Positions 26,499 to 33,435 of a stretch of 33,435 bases of DNA are shown here, piece after piece. Source of the stretch: Thermodesulfobacteriota bacterium. Its GTDB lineage: Bacteria > Desulfobacterota > Deferrisomatia > Deferrisomatales > JACRMM01. Under the pieces are notes generated by a model. That model worked only from the letters and a program-made list of their open reading frames with translations. It did no database searches and had not been told where the DNA came from. The DNA is taken from assembly GCA_040756475.1 (NCBI GenBank), contig JBFLZB010000029.1, forward strand, positions 1-33,435. Direction: 5' to 3'. A program made the translations under genes and the position numbers. Position 1 is the first letter of the stretch. Every line of letters starts with the position of its first letter.

Positions 26499-26593
26499 TG
26501 TAGGCGCCAGCTCCTGCTGGCGATGTCGGCCGAAGGCCGACCCTTCTCCCTGCCGCTGGCGCGGCAAGTCGCCTGCGGGAGCAGGCTCCTACA
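26499..26593. repeat. REP-like inverted pair (BIME-like element)
   Basis: The left arm 26499-26523 (TGTAGGCGCCAGCTCCTGCT and GGCGA) and the right arm 26569-26593 (ending GCAGGCTCCTACA) are complementary at 21 of 25 positions across a 45-base middle, which itself holds GTCGGCCGAAGGCCGAC. The TGTAGGNGCC...GGCTCCTACA ends match the style of repetitive extragenic palindromes known from pseudomonads and other proteobacteria. No RAYT transposase is in the window. Confidence 0.75.
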
Positions 26594-26634
26594 CTCGCTT
26601 CTCGTTGTCCTTCGGATAGAGAGCGGCCGGCCGG

Positions 26635-26800
26635 TTACGCCCGCTTCGTTTCGCCGCCGGCCCCGGCCGCGAACCACCCCACGTCCAGGGGCCCCTGCGC
26701 GTAGTCGAGGAACCCGACCTCCGGGAGCACCTGGTGACGCCCCGATGATCCCAGACTTGAGAACGTAGGGGTCTCCGACAATTGCAATCCCCCTATTCAT
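26635..26800 (-). pseudogene. Possible decayed gene remnant with a frameshift
   Basis: On the minus strand, an ATG at 26800 opens a frame reading MNRGIAIVGDPYVLKSGIIG. Near 26735 the coding pattern moves to another frame, reading LPEVGFLDYAQGPLDVGWFA and ending at TAA 26635-26637. The second part has G or C at the third position in nearly every codon, like real genes here, and a natural residue mix. Neither piece is recognised. It may be the end of a lost gene or a chance frame; the start lacks a strong ribosome binding site. Confidence 0.3.
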
Positions 26801-26959
26801 CTCGTAGGATGCCTGTTTCCAGCTTGGGCGCGCGTATGCCGTCTTGCCCGCATCGGTCCTGGGGCAAGGCGGGCTCGCCGCGAAGCATCGGCGCCTTCCG
26901 GATTCGCCCCCCCGGAGGGCGCAGAGCGGTTCCCCTGGGGGTGCCCCCGATCCCGAACC

Positions 26960-28006
26960 ATGCCCTTGGACGAGCGCGACGATCTGCCGGCCCCGGTTCT
27001 CCGGGAGCCTTCGCCTCCCGGAGGCGAGGAAGTCTCCGAGGTCGTGGAGCCCGAGATCCTCGACCCCGAGGAGCCAGAAGGGGGCTTCGCGCAGAGCGAG
27101 GACCGGGGGCACGGCTACTTCGAAGAAGAGGACCTTGGGGCCATGCCCTCCACCGATCTGGTGGAGAGCGGGCCGTTGCAGCAGTACATGGCCGAGGTGA
27201 GCCGCTACCCCCTGATCACTCAGGAGGAAGAGGTCCGCCTGGCCCGCAAGCTCCAGGAGGACGGGGACCTGCGGGCGGCCTACACGCTGGTGCTGGCCAA
27301 CCTGCGGCTGGTGGTAAAGATCGCCTACGAGTTTCGCCGCAACTTCTCGAACCTCATGGACCTGATCCAGGAGGGCAACATCGGGCTCATGCGGGCGGTG
27401 GAGAAGTTCGATCCCTACCGGGGGGTCAAGCTTTCCTCGTACGCGGCCTGGTGGATTCGCGCGTACATCATCCGCTACGTCCTCAACAACTGGTCTTTGG
27501 TGAAGGTGGGGACGACCCAGAACCAGCGCCGCCTCTTCTTCAACCTCAAGAAGGCCAGGCGGGAGCTCGAGGCCGAGGGGTTCCGGCCCGAGCCCAAGCT
27601 CATCGCCGCCCGCCTCAACGTGCGCGAGGACGAGGTGGTGGAGATGGAGAAGCGCCTGTCGGGGTCCGACGTCTCCCTCGACGCCCCGGTGGACGCCGAC
27701 TCGGAGGCGAGCCGCCTGGAGTTCGTGGCCGACCTGGGCGAGGACGTGAGCGAGCGGCTCGCCAACCGGGAGCTCCGGGCCCTGGTGCGGACCCAGTTTG
27801 CCCAGTTCCGAGAAGGGCTGGAGGATCGCGAGCGCGCCATCTTCGACCGCAGGCTCCTGGCCGAGGAGCCCGTGACCCTGCGGGAGCTGGGCGAGGAGTT
27901 CGGGGTCTCGCGGGAGCGGGTGCGCCAGCTCGAGGCCGACGTGAAGCGCCGCCTCAAGGACTTCCTGGGGCGGACCGAGGGATTGGGGGAGTTGCTGCGT
28001 GGGTAG
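26960..28006 (+). CDS. rpoH: RNA polymerase sigma-32 type factor RpoH
   Basis: A 348-residue sigma-70 family protein. Residues 1-70 are an acidic, Pro/Glu-rich extension. Region 1.2-2 follows (LQQYMAEVSRYPLITQEEE, LANLRLVVKIAYEF, LMDLIQEGNIGLMRAVEKFD, then SYAAWWIRAYIIRYVLNNWS). Residues about 181-197 (VKVGTTQNQRRLFFNLK) are the RpoH box that separates RpoH from RpoD/RpoS. Region 4 closes the protein with TLRELGEEFGVSRERVRQLE. It should direct heat-shock or stress transcription. The ATG at 26960 has only a weak binding site; an internal ATG at 27143 is a possible alternative. It leads an operon with xseA and the mgl genes, overlapping xseA by eight bases. Confidence 0.92.
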   Translation: MPLDERDDLPAPVLREPSPPGGEEVSEVVEPEILDPEEPEGGFAQSEDRGHGYFEEEDLGAMPSTDLVESGPLQQYMAEVSRYPLITQEEEVRLARKLQEDGDLRAAYTLVLANLRLVVKIAYEFRRNFSNLMDLIQEGNIGLMRAVEKFDPYRGVKLSSYAAWWIRAYIIRYVLNNWSLVKVGTTQNQRRLFFNLKKARRELEAEGFRPEPKLIAARLNVREDEVVEMEKRLSGSDVSLDAPVDADSEASRLEFVADLGEDVSERLANRELRALVRTQFAQFREGLEDRERAIFDRRLLAEEPVTLRELGEEFGVSRERVRQLEADVKRRLKDFLGRTEGLGELLRG

Positions 28007-29354
28007 CGCCCCGTGGCGCCCGGAGCCGGGCGAGATCCTCACGGTGGGCGACCTGGTGGCCCGGGCGCGCCAGGCCCTGGAGGCCGGGTTTGCGTCGGTG
28101 TGGGTCGAGGGGGAGGTGACCAACCTGCGCGTGCCCTCGTCGGGCCACGCCTATTTCACCCTGAGCGACGAGCGGGCGCAGCTACGCGCCGTGTGTTTTC
28201 GCGCCGTGGTGCGCCTGCTGCGCCTCGAGCTGGAGGACGGGGCCCGGGTGCTGGCCCGGGGGCGGCTCACCCTCTATGAGGCCCGGGGGGACGTGCAGCT
28301 CGTGGTCGAGGACCTGGAGCCCCTGGGGGAGGGCCTGGCCCGCCTAGAGCTCGAGGCCCTCAAGCGCCGGCTCGCGGCCGAGGGGCTCTTCGCGCCGGAG
28401 CGCAAGCGGCCGCTCCCCCCGCTGCCCCGGGCCGTCGGGGTGGTGACCTCGCCCACGGGGGCAGCCCTTCGCGACGTGCTCCAGGTGCTGCGGCGCAGGG
28501 CCCCGGGTGTCTCGGTCTACCTGGCCCCGGCGGCGGTGCAGGGCGAGGGGGCGGCCGCCGCGCTGCGGGCGGCGCTGGCCCTGGCCGCGTCCCACCCCGA
28601 GGTGGAGGTGATCGTGCTGGGCCGCGGAGGCGGAAGTGCGGAGGATCTCTCGGCGTTCAACGAGGAGGCCCTGGTGCGGGCGGTGGCGGCTTGCCCGGTG
28701 CCGGTCATCGCCGCGGTGGGCCACGAGATCGATGTCACCCTGGTGGACTTCGCGGCGGACCTGCGGGCGCCCACCCCTTCGGCGGCCGCCGAGCTCGCCG
28801 TGCGCGAGTGGGCCCGATGGGGCGACCAGGTCCGAAGCGCCGGGGAGCGCCTCGGCAGCGCCGTCCTGCGCCGGCTCGGGCAGTGGCGTCGGGAGGTGGA
28901 GCGCCTCGACCCGGCGCTCCGGTCTCCCGCGGCCCGGGTCGCGCGGCTGCGCATCGCCCTGGATCGGAGGGCCGAGGCCCTGGAGGCAGCCCTCGTGCGC
29001 CGGGTGTTGCGCACCCGGGCACGGGTGGCCGCGGCCGAGACCCGGCTGGCGCGGCTTGCCCCCGAGCGCTGCCTGGGTGCGGGCCGCGAGCGGCTGGGTC
29101 GCCTGGAGGAGCGCCTCCAGGCCTGGCCCGACGGTGCGTTGGCGCTGCGCCGGCGGGAGATACTCCAGCGGGAGGGGGAGCTGCGGGCCCTGAGTCCCCT
29201 GGCTGTGCTGGGACGGGGATACGCCTTGGTGAGGCGCCGGTCAGGGGGGCTGGTTCGAGACGCCGCGTCCTGCCGCGTCGACGAGGCCCTGGAGGTGAGG
29301 CTCTCCCGGGGAGAGCTCGACTGCCGGGTGACCGGCGTGCGGGGGGAGGGATGA
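27999..29354 (+). CDS. xseA: Exodeoxyribonuclease VII large subunit
   Basis: A 451-residue XseA. The N-terminal OB fold (about 10-110) has VWVEGEVTNLRVPSSGHAYF and TLSDERAQLRAVCFR. The catalytic domain has VGVVTSPTGAALRDVLQVL, VIVLGRGGGSAEDLSAFNEE, VIAAVGHEIDVTLVDFAADL and RAPTPSAAAELAV. A long Arg/Ala-rich coiled coil follows, ending in LSPLAVLGRGYALVRR. With XseB it degrades single-stranded DNA. No xseB is next to it, although xseB commonly adjoins xseA. GTG 27999 overlaps the rpoH stop; the xseA stop overlaps the next start as ATGA. Confidence 0.96.
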   Translation: MGSAPWRPEPGEILTVGDLVARARQALEAGFASVWVEGEVTNLRVPSSGHAYFTLSDERAQLRAVCFRAVVRLLRLELEDGARVLARGRLTLYEARGDVQLVVEDLEPLGEGLARLELEALKRRLAAEGLFAPERKRPLPPLPRAVGVVTSPTGAALRDVLQVLRRRAPGVSVYLAPAAVQGEGAAAALRAALALAASHPEVEVIVLGRGGGSAEDLSAFNEEALVRAVAACPVPVIAAVGHEIDVTLVDFAADLRAPTPSAAAELAVREWARWGDQVRSAGERLGSAVLRRLGQWRREVERLDPALRSPAARVARLRIALDRRAEALEAALVRRVLRTRARVAAAETRLARLAPERCLGAGRERLGRLEERLQAWPDGALALRRREILQREGELRALSPLAVLGRGYALVRRRSGGLVRDAASCRVDEALEVRLSRGELDCRVTGVRGEG

Positions 29355-30100
29355 GGGCCGGGGTGAGCGGAAGCGGGGAAGCGGCGGATCCAGTCGATGT
29401 GGTGATCCGGGGCCCGTCGGCCGGCGCCGAGGTGGCCGGTGCCCGGGTCCTGGTGGTCGACGACGACCCCGCCCTGGTGCGTTTCCTGGAGCTTTACCTG
29501 GAGGGTTACGGGTTTCGGGTGTTCTCGGCTCTCACCGGGGAGGAAGGGGTCGAGCGGGCCCGGTCGCTCCTGCCCGATGTCATCCTGCTGGACGAGGGGC
29601 TGCCCGACCTGCGCGCGGCCGAGTTCCTGGGGAGGCTCTCCGGGGCGCAGGCGACCCGTGGGCTTGCGGTCATGGTGCTCGCCGCACCGGCGGGAGAAGC
29701 CGACGAGGTCAAGAAAGTTCGGGCACTGGCCGATGACTATCTGGTAAAGCCCTTCGACATCCAGGAGCTTCGGGCCCGCCTGGGCTCGATCGTCACTCGT
29801 CGCAGGCAGCAGGGGGAGGCCACCCAGGCGGAGCGGCTGCGAACCTTGCGGGAGGTGATCGCCAGCATCTCCCACGAGGTGAACAATCCCCTCGCGGCGA
29901 TCCTCATGAGTGCCGAGGCCCTGGCCCGGCGCCATGCCGAAGACGAGGACGTGATGCACAAGAGCCGGCTGATCCAGGACAACGCCCTGCGGATCCGCGA
30001 CATCCTCAAGCGCCTGGAGCGGGTGCGGGTGCTGGCCTCCAAGCCCTACGTGGCGGGGGAGCGCATCCTGGACCTGGACAGGGAGGAGGAGCCCCGGTGA
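29351..30100 (+). CDS. Receiver protein with a HisKA-like helix pair and no ATPase domain
   Basis: A 249-residue protein. The receiver domain at about 31-145 has VLVVDDDPALV, phosphoacceptor Asp81 in VILLDEGLPDL and Lys133 in YLVKPF. Residues about 160-225 read EVIASISHEVNNPLAAILMS, a HisKA-type H-box with His175, and end after a second helix (IRDILKRLERV). The protein stops soon after, with no N, G1, F or G2 box, so it cannot be a kinase by itself. It could be a phosphotransfer or dimerising regulator, in the manner of Spo0B-type proteins, or a truncated hybrid kinase. ATG overlaps the xseA stop; its own stop overlaps mglB. A longer upstream frame is out of context in xseA. Confidence 0.87.
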   Translation: MRAGVSGSGEAADPVDVVIRGPSAGAEVAGARVLVVDDDPALVRFLELYLEGYGFRVFSALTGEEGVERARSLLPDVILLDEGLPDLRAAEFLGRLSGAQATRGLAVMVLAAPAGEADEVKKVRALADDYLVKPFDIQELRARLGSIVTRRRQQGEATQAERLRTLREVIASISHEVNNPLAAILMSAEALARRHAEDEDVMHKSRLIQDNALRIRDILKRLERVRVLASKPYVAGERILDLDREEEPR

Positions 30101-30597
30101 GCCTCAAGGAGGGCATTCCCCAGCTCGTGGTGTACGAGGAAGAGCACTCGGCCCTGCGGAGGATCCTCTCCCGGGTCCACGGGGAGGCGCGGGCCAAGGC
30201 GGTGCTGCTCATGGACACGGCGGGCCAGCTCGTGGTCGACTGGGGCGACACCGGGGGGCTCGATCTCATGAGCTTCTGCTCGCTGGCGGCCTCCAACATC
30301 GCCGCCACCGCCACCATGGCGCAGCTCGTGGGGGAGAAGGACTTCACCATCCTCTTCCACCAGGGCAAGAACGACAGCATCCACATCAGCCTCATCGGCA
30401 ACCGGATCATCCTGGCGGTGATCTTCGGCAACGAGGCCTCCCTGGGGCTGGTGCGGCTGCGGGTGCGCAAGGCCGCCGAAGACATCGACGGGGTGGTGGA
30501 CCGGATCATCCGCAGGATGAGCGTGGTGGACCGGCTCGACCTCAACCCCCTGTGTGAGATCAGCGAGAAAGACATCGACGATCTCTTCACCTTCTGA
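30097..30597 (+). CDS. mglB: MglB-like Roadblock/LC7 protein
   Basis: A 166-residue protein with one Roadblock/LC7 domain (about 10-125): AKAVLLMDTAGQLVVDWGDT, SFCSLAASNIAATATMAQLV and SIHISLIGNRIILAVIFGNE are typical strand-helix blocks. It lies six bases before mglA, the standard mglBA arrangement, where MglB acts as the GTPase-activating partner of MglA at cell poles. The C-terminal 40 residues are acidic. The GTG start overlaps the previous stop as GTGA. Confidence 0.92.
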   Translation: MSLKEGIPQLVVYEEEHSALRRILSRVHGEARAKAVLLMDTAGQLVVDWGDTGGLDLMSFCSLAASNIAATATMAQLVGEKDFTILFHQGKNDSIHISLIGNRIILAVIFGNEASLGLVRLRVRKAAEDIDGVVDRIIRRMSVVDRLDLNPLCEISEKDIDDLFTF

Positions 30598-30603
30598 GGC
30601 TCG

Positions 30604-31185
30604 ATGGCCTTCGTCAACTACTCGACCCGGGAGATCAACGTCAAGCTCGTGTACTACGGGCCCGGCCTCTCGGGAAAGACCACCAACCTCCGCTACCTGT
30701 ACGCCAAGGCGCCTACGGGGGCCAAGGGCCGCCTCATCAGCCTCGCCACCGAGACCGAGCGGACCCTCTTCTTCGATTTTCTGCCCATGAGCCTGGGCTC
30801 GGTGGGCGGCTTCCAGGTTCGCTTCCACCTCTACACGGTGCCCGGGCAGATCTTCTACGAGGCCAGCAGGAAGCTCATCCTGAAGGGCGTCGACGGCCTC
30901 ATCTTCGTGGCCGACAGCCAGGCGCTGCGGGTCGACGCCAACGCCGAGTCCTGGGACGGGCTCCTCCAGAATCTCGGTGCCTACGGCCTCTCCCTGTCCA
31001 AGCTCCCCACGGTCATCCAGTACAACAAGCGCGACGTGGAAGGGGCCCTGCCCGTTCCCGAGCTGCGGCGGGCCCTGGGCTCTCCGGGCCTGCGGGAGTT
31101 CGAGGCCGTCGCCCCCAAGGGCTTGGGCGTCTTTGAGACCCTGCGCACCGTCGCCAAGGACGTCCTCCAGACCCTGCGCCATTGA
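30604..31185 (+). CDS. mglA: Ras-like polarity GTPase MglA
   Basis: A 193-residue small GTPase very like Myxococcus MglA: P-loop [17 protein letters not shown] (Lys25, Thr26), [13 protein letters not shown] switch region, [20 protein letters not shown] (the modified Walker B with PGQ), [11 protein letters not shown] and VIQYNKRD for guanine recognition. MglA sets the leading cell pole and drives reversals in gliding or twitching bacteria. It ends an operon that starts at rpoH. No other gliding genes are in the window. Start ATG 30604 follows TGAGG. Confidence 0.96.
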   Translation: MAFVNYSTREINVKLVYYGPGLSGKTTNLRYLYAKAPTGAKGRLISLATETERTLFFDFLPMSLGSVGGFQVRFHLYTVPGQIFYEASRKLILKGVDGLIFVADSQALRVDANAESWDGLLQNLGAYGLSLSKLPTVIQYNKRDVEGALPVPELRRALGSPGLREFEAVAPKGLGVFETLRTVAKDVLQTLRH

Positions 31186-31221
31186 TCCGACTCTCAACCT
31201 TCCCTGCCCTGCGGACATCCG

Positions 31222-31249
31222 TTGACAGGGCCCCTTCGGCCGCTACGCT
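31222..31249 (+). promoter_or_regulatory. Sigma-70-like promoter of pcm
   Basis: TTGACA at 31222-31227, a 16-base spacer and TACGCT at 31244-31249. The -35 box is a perfect consensus match, the best in the window. It lies in the 121-base gap after mglA and 57 bases before the pcm GTG, supporting a transcript separate from the rpoH-mglA operon. Confidence 0.6.
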
Positions 31250-31306
31250 GCACGCTTCATTGCCCCATCCTCCCCCGGCTGGCATGCCGGGACGTGCCGA
31301 GGCGCC

Positions 31307-31969
31307 GTGAGCCTTAACGCCATCGCCGAACCCCCCTGGGACGACCTGCGAAGGGAGATGGTGCGTCGCCAGCTCCGGGCCCGGGGCATCCGGGATGCCC
31401 GGGTGCTCGAGGCCATGGGCCGCGTCCCGAGGCACGCCTTCGTCTCCGAGGGGCAGCGCGGCATGGCCTACGACGACACTCCCCTGCCCATCGGCCAGGG
31501 CCAGACCATCTCCCAGCCCTACATGGTGGCCCTCATGACCGAGGCCCTGGGCCTGGGCGCCGGCGGCAAGGTGCTGGAGGTGGGCACCGGGTCCGGATAC
31601 CAGGCTGCGGTGCTGGCCGAGATGGGGTGCGAGGTGCACACGGTGGAGCGTGAGCCGGCCCTGGCCCGGGAGGCCGCCCGGCGTCTGGCGGCCCTGGGGT
31701 ACGGCGCGGTGCGGGTGCACGAGGGCGACGGCACCCTGGGCCTCCCCGGCGAGGCGCCCTTCCGGGGCATCGTCGTCACCGCGGGCGGTCCGCGGGTGCC
31801 CGGGGCCCTCAAGGCCCAGCTCGACCCCGACGGGGGCGTACTGGTCATCCCCGTGGGCGACCGGGGCTACCAGGAGCTGGTGCGGGTGACCCGCAGGGGA
31901 GGCAGCTACCGCGAAGAAAACCTCGGGGGGTGCCGTTTCGTCCCGCTGGTGGGGGAGGAGGGGTGGTGA
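31307..31969 (+). CDS. pcm: Protein-L-isoaspartate O-methyltransferase
   Basis: A 220-residue PCMT. The N-terminal helix LRREMVRRQLRARGIRDARV and VPRHAFVSEGQR are followed by the substrate and SAM blocks GQTISQPYMVALMTEALGLG (about 65-84), VLEVGTGSGYQAAVLAEMG (about 89-107) and VHTVEREPALA. It methylates isoaspartyl residues to start repair of aged proteins. The GTG at 31307 gives the usual length; the next in-frame candidate at 31358 would remove the conserved N-terminal helix. A 29-codon frame follows one base after its stop. Confidence 0.95.
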   Translation: MSLNAIAEPPWDDLRREMVRRQLRARGIRDARVLEAMGRVPRHAFVSEGQRGMAYDDTPLPIGQGQTISQPYMVALMTEALGLGAGGKVLEVGTGSGYQAAVLAEMGCEVHTVEREPALAREAARRLAALGYGAVRVHEGDGTLGLPGEAPFRGIVVTAGGPRVPGALKAQLDPDGGVLVIPVGDRGYQELVRVTRRGGSYREENLGGCRFVPLVGEEGW

Positions 31970-31970
31970 G

Positions 31971-32060
31971 ATGCGCCGTGCGCTCCTCATGATCGACCAC
32001 CAGTGGGCCCTGCGGCAGATCGAGCAGGTGCTGGGGGGAAAGGTCGTAAGCCGGCAGTAG
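31971..32060 (+). CDS. Tiny ORF (29 residues) directly after pcm
   Basis: ATG at 31971 starts just after the pcm stop (31967-31969) with a strong GGGGGAGGAGGGG stretch upstream, and runs to TAG 32058-32060: MRRALLMIDHQWALRQIEQV and nine more residues. Codon use is GC-rich at the third position. It may be a leader-like micropeptide or the start of a gene cut short before repeat copy C. No family is recognised. Confidence 0.3.
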   Translation: MRRALLMIDHQWALRQIEQVLGGKVVSRQ

Positions 32061-32104
32061 CCCGACACGACCCCGCGCAAGCCTCCCCGCTGCGCCACGA
32101 TCCA

Positions 32105-32278
32105 CCACCTAGGTGGCAAGCGGGGTCCGGGAGCCCTTGCGCTCCGCCCCGTAATCCGCGATGTCCGGAGGCAGCGTAGCCGAGGGAGCCGGCGCGCCGA
32201 GCCTCACCGCTTTCGGCCTCGTTGCTGCGGTTCGGTCGAGGCGGTACGGGGCTGCGCTCCAGGACTCCCGGACCCCGC
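32105..32278 (+). repeat. Covarying palindromic repeat, copy C (upstream of moeA)
   Basis: Arms 32120-32133 (GCGGGGTCCGGGAG) and 32265-32278 pair perfectly over 14 bases, with one mismatch and three more pairs inward. A perfect palindrome CCACCTAGGTGG at 32105-32116 precedes it, as in copy A. The interior matches copy B closely (GTAATCCGCG, GGAGGCAG). Relative to copy A, the change from GGATCC to GGGTCC in the left arm is matched in the right arm. It ends 138 bases before the moeA start. Confidence 0.87.
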
Positions 32279-32318
32279 CCCAAAGATTTGGTGGTGGATT
32301 CTGGTGCCCCCCCTTTCC

Positions 32319-32348
32319 TTGACGCTCTTCGGCGCCGGTTGCTAGCAT
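32319..32348 (+). promoter_or_regulatory. Sigma-70-like promoter of moeA
   Basis: TTGACG at 32319-32324, an 18-base spacer and TAGCAT at 32343-32348 lie 68 bases before the moeA ATG and 40 bases after repeat copy C. The -35 box matches five of six bases, the -10 box four of six. Confidence 0.55.
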
Positions 32349-32416
32349 CCCCGACGCACGATCCCCCACTCACCCGCTGCCGGACCGGGTGCCCCGCCCG
32401 GCCGTTGGAACGACGC

Positions 32417-33435
32417 ATGATTTCCGTGGCCCAAGCCATCGAAACGATCCTCGGCGAGCTCTCGCCGCTTCCCCCCGAGAAGGTGTCGCTGCTGGACGCC
32501 CGGGGGAGGGTGCTGGCGGAGGACGTGGCGGCGGCACGGGACCTGCCGCCCCGGGACAACTCGGCCATGGACGGGTACGCCTGCCGCCGGGAGGACGCCC
32601 GGGAGGGGGCGCGGCTGCGGGTGGTGGGTCAGGCTCCCGCGGGGTCGCCCGACCGGCAGCCCCTGGGGCCCGGGGAGGCGGTGAAGATCATGACCGGGGC
32701 GCCGGTGCCGCCGGGGGCAGATCTGGTGGTTCCCGTGGAAGACACCGGGGCCGAGGGGGAGTGGGTGCAGTTGGAGCGGGTGGCCGGGGGCACGGCGAAC
32801 ATCCGGCCCGCGGGGGAGGACGTGCGCGCGGGAGAGGTGGTGCTGCCCCGGGGTACGCCGGTGCGGCCCCCCGAGGTGGCCATGCTCGCCAGCCTGGGGC
32901 GCTCGTTCGTGCTCGTGTATCAGCGGCCCCGGGTGGCGATCCTCGCCACGGGGGACGAGATCGTGGACCTGGACGCCCCCGCCGACGGGGGAAAGATCTA
33001 CAACTCCAACTCCTACGGGCTCGCGGCCCAGGTTGCCGACGCCGGCGGGGTGCCGGTGGTGCTGGGCATCGGCCGCGACGATCCGGAAGGGCTGCGGGAA
33101 ATGCTGGGACGGGCGGCCGGCGCCGACGCGCTCCTGACCACGGGAGGCGTCTCCATGGGCGACTACGATTTCGTGAGGCCCGTGCTCGCCGCCTCGGGGG
33201 TCGAGGTGCGGTTCTGGAAGGTGGCCATGAAGCCCGGAAAACCGGTGGTCTTCGGCTGGAAGGGGCGGGTGCCGGTGTTCGGCCTCCCGGGCAACCCGGT
33301 GAGCGCCATGGTGGGCTTCGAGGAGTTCGTGCGCCCGGCGCTCCTGCGCCTTCAGGGCAGCCGCCGGGCGGTCCGGCCCGGGGGGGCGGGGGGGGGGGGG
33401 GGGGGGGGGGGGCCGGGCAAGGGGGAGCGGGGGGG
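32417..33435 (+). CDS. moeA: Molybdopterin molybdenumtransferase MoeA (3' end missing)
   Basis: The frame is open to the window edge. It shows MoeA blocks in order: LPPRDNSAMDGYACRRED, VKIMTGAPVPPGADLVVPVE, ILATGDEIVDL, then YNSNSYGLAAQVADAGG, LLTTGGVSMGDYDFVRPVL, KPGKPVVFGWKGRVPVFG and GLPGNPVSAMVGFEEFVRPA. MoeA inserts molybdate into adenylylated molybdopterin in molybdenum cofactor synthesis. About 320 clear residues precede a G-rich stretch from 33380, where the sequence becomes unreliable; the family's C-terminal domain IV is lost. Start ATG 32417 has only a weak GGA upstream. Confidence 0.95.
   Translation, partial: MISVAQAIETILGELSPLPPEKVSLLDARGRVLAEDVAAARDLPPRDNSAMDGYACRREDAREGARLRVVGQAPAGSPDRQPLGPGEAVKIMTGAPVPPGADLVVPVEDTGAEGEWVQLERVAGGTANIRPAGEDVRAGEVVLPRGTPVRPPEVAMLASLGRSFVLVYQRPRVAILATGDEIVDLDAPADGGKIYNSNSYGLAAQVADAGGVPVVLGIGRDDPEGLREMLGRAAGADALLTTGGVSMGDYDFVRPVLAASGVEVRFWKVAMKPGKPVVFGWKGRVPVFGLPGNPVSAMVGFEEFVRPALLRLQGSRRAVRPGGAGGGGGGGGPGKGERG
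33380..33435. other. Poly-G tract, likely contig-end artefact
   Basis: From 33380 the sequence is almost only G, with an unbroken run of 25 G at 33388-33412. It falls inside the coding frame of moeA where the family has ordinary sequence. Such runs are typical of low-signal two-colour sequencing or bad read ends, so this is probably not genomic. Confidence 0.8.

Noticed and set aside
32061-32416. Molybdenum cofactor riboswitch ahead of moeA
   Set aside because: The structured element here is repeat copy C, which also precedes recR and iorA. A cofactor-specific riboswitch would not be expected there.

Overview
The window is a very GC-rich, densely packed bacterial segment. Most genes start with ATG or GTG behind a purine-rich ribosome binding site, and many overlap by 1 to 8 bases. 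The gene content suggests an anaerobic or facultative deltaproteobacterium of the Desulfuromonadota type: an MglA/MglB polarity pair, a DUF4388 protein with CheA, IorAB, an RpoH-xseA operon, a TRAP transporter with a TatT lipoprotein, and ArsM with SigZ. The taxonomic placement is inference from gene content, not from a marker gene. The left end cuts a gene. The right end runs into a 25-base G tract inside moeA that looks like a contig-end artefact.

Layout. 1-648: end of an unknown gene, a hairpin and a YbhB-type protein. 649-974: an inverted hexamer repeat and a sigma-28-like promoter. 975-9202: a seven-gene chemosensory operon (DUF4388 protein, cheA, two cheW, two MCPs without sensor domains, cheB) with no cheR or cheY. 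9088-10269 (minus): a MidA/NDUFAF7-type methyltransferase whose end overlaps cheB. 10650-13306: recR, a YjgR/DUF853 ATPase and a dodecin. 13773-15260: arsM and sigZ. 15218-18978 (minus): tatT-dctP-dctQ-dctM. 19354-21697: iorA-iorB. 21996-24536: a membrane hybrid histidine kinase. 24652-25464 (minus): a TauE/SafE permease. 25737-26168: a thioesterase. 26960-31185: a five-gene operon, rpoH-xseA-receiver/DHp protein-mglB-mglA. 31307-32060: pcm and a tiny ORF. 32417-end: partial moeA.

Two modules could work together. The chemosensory operon has receptors with signalling domains but no ligand-binding domains, a CheA without a local CheY, and a FliA-type promoter. The rpoH operon ends in MglB/MglA with a receiver protein carrying a histidine phosphotransfer-like helix pair but no ATPase. 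Both are cell-polarity or motility signalling parts; a direct link between them is speculation.

The most notable non-coding signal is a family of three 157-159 bp elements (10375-10531, 19093-19250, 32120-32278). Their 17-18 bp terminal inverted repeats differ in sequence between copies, yet the two arms change together so that pairing is kept. All three lie in the same orientation 100-140 bp upstream of recR, iorA and moeA. Other repeats are a 28 bp inverted hexamer array (688-759), a related hexamer array (21773-21830), a 143 bp palindromic element abutting the dodecin stop codon (13307-13449) and a REP-like pair (26499-26593).
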